Part shown: positions 11,844-13,198 of the stretch, piece by piece
Position numbering within the stretch: position 1 is the stretch's first letter
Layout of the letters: every line of letters begins with the position of its first letter
Assembly: GCA_900768515.1 (NCBI GenBank)
Contig: CAAGDG010000094.1
Span: forward strand, 1-13,198
Source: Lentisphaeria bacterium
Lineage (GTDB): Bacteria > Verrucomicrobiota > Lentisphaeria > Victivallales > Victivallaceae
Length of the DNA stretch: 13,198 nucleotides
Direction: 5' to 3'
The notes under the pieces: model-generated
What the model was told of the DNA's origin: nothing
The model's input: the letters and a program-made list of their open reading frames with translations, nothing else
Databases searched by the model: none
Made by a program: the position numbers and the translations under genes

Positions 11844-13198
11844 ATGAGAATGAGCAAAATGGTGGGGCGCCGGATCAAGGAAGATCCCAAGGACGCCAAG
11901 ACGGTCAGTCACAAATTTCTGATCCGCGGCGGTTACATCCGCCCGGTTTCGGCCGGAATCTATTCGCTGCTGCCGGTCGGCAAGCGGATCGTCGAGAAAA
12001 TCGAGGCGATCATTCGCGAGGAGATGAACCGCATCGACGGACAGGAGGTCCTGATGCCGGTGGTCCTCCCCGCCGAACTCTGGGAGGAGTCGGGCCGCTA
12101 CAGTTCGGTCGGCGCCGAACTGCTCCGCTTCCGCGACCGCAACGACAAGCCGATGCTGCTGGCGATGACCCACGAGGAGGGAATCGTCCACCTCGTGCGC
12201 ACCGAACTCAACAGCTACAAGCAGCTCCCGGTCATGCTCTACCAGATCCAGACCAAGTACCGCGACGAGGCGCGGCCCCGCGCCGGACTGATCCGGGTGC
12301 GCGAATTCACCATGAAGGACGCCTACAGCTTCCACACCGACCAGAAGGACCTCGAAGCCTACTACTTCCGCTGCCACGAGGCATACGAACGGATCTTCCG
12401 CCGGGTCGGGATGAAAAACGTCCTCTCGATCGAGGCCAACTCCGGCATGATGGGCGGCAAAGTCTCCCACGAATTCATGGCCATCTGCGACTGCGGGGAG
12501 GATACTGTGATCACCAACGCCGACTACAGCTACCGGGCCAACCGCGAAATCGCGGTCGCCGCCTGGAAGTTCGAAAAAGGCGAACCGCTCCCCCTCGAAA
12601 AGGTCCACACCCCCGGCGTCAAAACCATCGAGGAGGTGGCAGGATTCCTCGGGGTCAAACCCGAACAGACCGGGAAGGCGGTCTTCTACCAGGACGCCCG
12701 GACCGGGGAACTGATCTTCGTGCTGATCCGCGGCGACTTCGAGGTCAACGAAACCAAACTCGGCAACGCGGTGCAGGTCCCGGAGCTGAAATTCGCGGAT
12801 GACGACGCCATCACCGCCGCCGGCGCGGTTCCCGGATTCGCCAGTCCGATCGGAATCGACGGCAAAAAGGTCCGGATCGTCGTCGACCGCTCCGCCGCCG
12901 AATCCGGCAACCTCGTGGTCGGCGCCAATGAAGTCGACCACCACTACCGGAACTTCAACTTCGACCGCGACATGGCCGGAATCGACTGCATCGTCACCGA
13001 CATCGCCACCGTCCGAGAGGGCGACCCCTGCCCGCTGACCGGAACCCCGCTGATCTTTTCGCGCGGAATCGAAGTGGGCAACATCTTCCAGCTCGGCACC
13101 AAGTACACCGTCCCGATGCACTGCGACTATTTCGACCGCGACGGCAAGGACCATCCGATGGTGATGAGCTGCTACGGCATCGGCGTCGGACGGGCGAG
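11844..13198 (+). CDS. proS: Prolyl-tRNA synthetase, bacterial type, 3'-partial
   Basis: The frame is open from ATG 11844 (GGGGG 8 bases upstream) to the right edge, giving 451 codons of an enzyme usually about 570 residues long. It charges tRNA-Pro with proline. Visible signatures are 'SHKFLIRGGYIRPVSAGIYS' near the N-terminus, 'AMTHEEGIVHL', and class II motif 2 'RDEARPRAGLIRVREFTMKD' (140-159). The bacterial editing insertion (INS domain, about 225-400) includes 'RGDFEVNETK' (296-305), which hydrolyses Ala-tRNA-Pro. Motif 3 begins at 'GIGVGR' (445-450), just before the edge. The missing part is the end of the catalytic core and the anticodon-binding domain. It is the last gene of the closely spaced plus-strand run starting at hom. 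Confidence 0.97.
   Translation, partial: MRMSKMVGRRIKEDPKDAKTVSHKFLIRGGYIRPVSAGIYSLLPVGKRIVEKIEAIIREEMNRIDGQEVLMPVVLPAELWEESGRYSSVGAELLRFRDRNDKPMLLAMTHEEGIVHLVRTELNSYKQLPVMLYQIQTKYRDEARPRAGLIRVREFTMKDAYSFHTDQKDLEAYYFRCHEAYERIFRRVGMKNVLSIEANSGMMGGKVSHEFMAICDCGEDTVITNADYSYRANREIAVAAWKFEKGEPLPLEKVHTPGVKTIEEVAGFLGVKPEQTGKAVFYQDARTGELIFVLIRGDFEVNETKLGNAVQVPELKFADDDAITAAGAVPGFASPIGIDGKKVRIVVDRSAAESGNLVVGANEVDHHYRNFNFDRDMAGIDCIVTDIATVREGDPCPLTGTPLIFSRGIEVGNIFQLGTKYTVPMHCDYFDRDGKDHPMVMSCYGIGVGRA

Noticed and set aside
10995..13154. 719-codon open frame on the minus strand
   Set aside because: It lies wholly antisense to zupT and proS, both of which have clear family motifs. Long antisense frames are common in GC-rich DNA.

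Overview
The window looks like chromosomal DNA of a GC-rich, Gram-negative-type bacterium, most likely of the PVC superphylum (Lentisphaerota/Victivallis-like or a close relative). This is inferred from gene content: a sigma factor coupled to a Ser/Thr kinase that carries a periplasmic FGE-sulfatase-like domain and C-type-lectin-like domains, a sugar-type Gfo/Idh/MocA oxidoreductase divergent from an AraC regulator, and an exported phosphodiester glycosidase-like protein. No marker in the window fixes the species.

Layout. Positions 1-897 are visibly AT-richer than the rest. They hold the 3' end of a small HTH protein of the kind usually found next to serine site-specific recombinases, a strong terminator, and about 400 bp of gene-free DNA with several inverted repeats. 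A complete minus-strand tRNA-Val(CAC), with encoded CCA, its own promoter and terminator, separates this stretch from GC-rich core DNA. Next come two minus-strand genes with separate transcription signals: an exported NAGPA-type protein (1089-1994) and a Gfo/Idh/MocA oxidoreductase (2167-3303). The oxidoreductase is divergent from an AraC regulator (from 3384), and candidate promoters for the two overlap.

Positions 4301-8083 are a compact signalling operon. A sigma-70-like promoter drives a sigma factor, a 78-residue H-x3-C-x2-C zinc-finger protein (probable anti-sigma) and a 972-residue membrane Ser/Thr kinase, with ATGA overlaps at both junctions. The predicted periplasmic half of the kinase has a catalytically degenerate FGE domain and two lectin-like domains, so the operon reads as an envelope-sensing sigma/anti-sigma/kinase relay. 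This is the most interesting system here.

Positions 8149-13198 form a housekeeping cluster on the plus strand. Homoserine dehydrogenase (GTG start, promoter with tandem TTTGACAAT repeats) is followed by an aspartate kinase of the unusual ectoine-type (Ask_Ect-like) lineage, a ZupT-like ZIP metal transporter with an Asn-to-Lys change in its metal motif, and prolyl-tRNA synthetase, which runs off the right edge. Together hom and ask supply the first and third steps of the aspartate pathway towards threonine and methionine.
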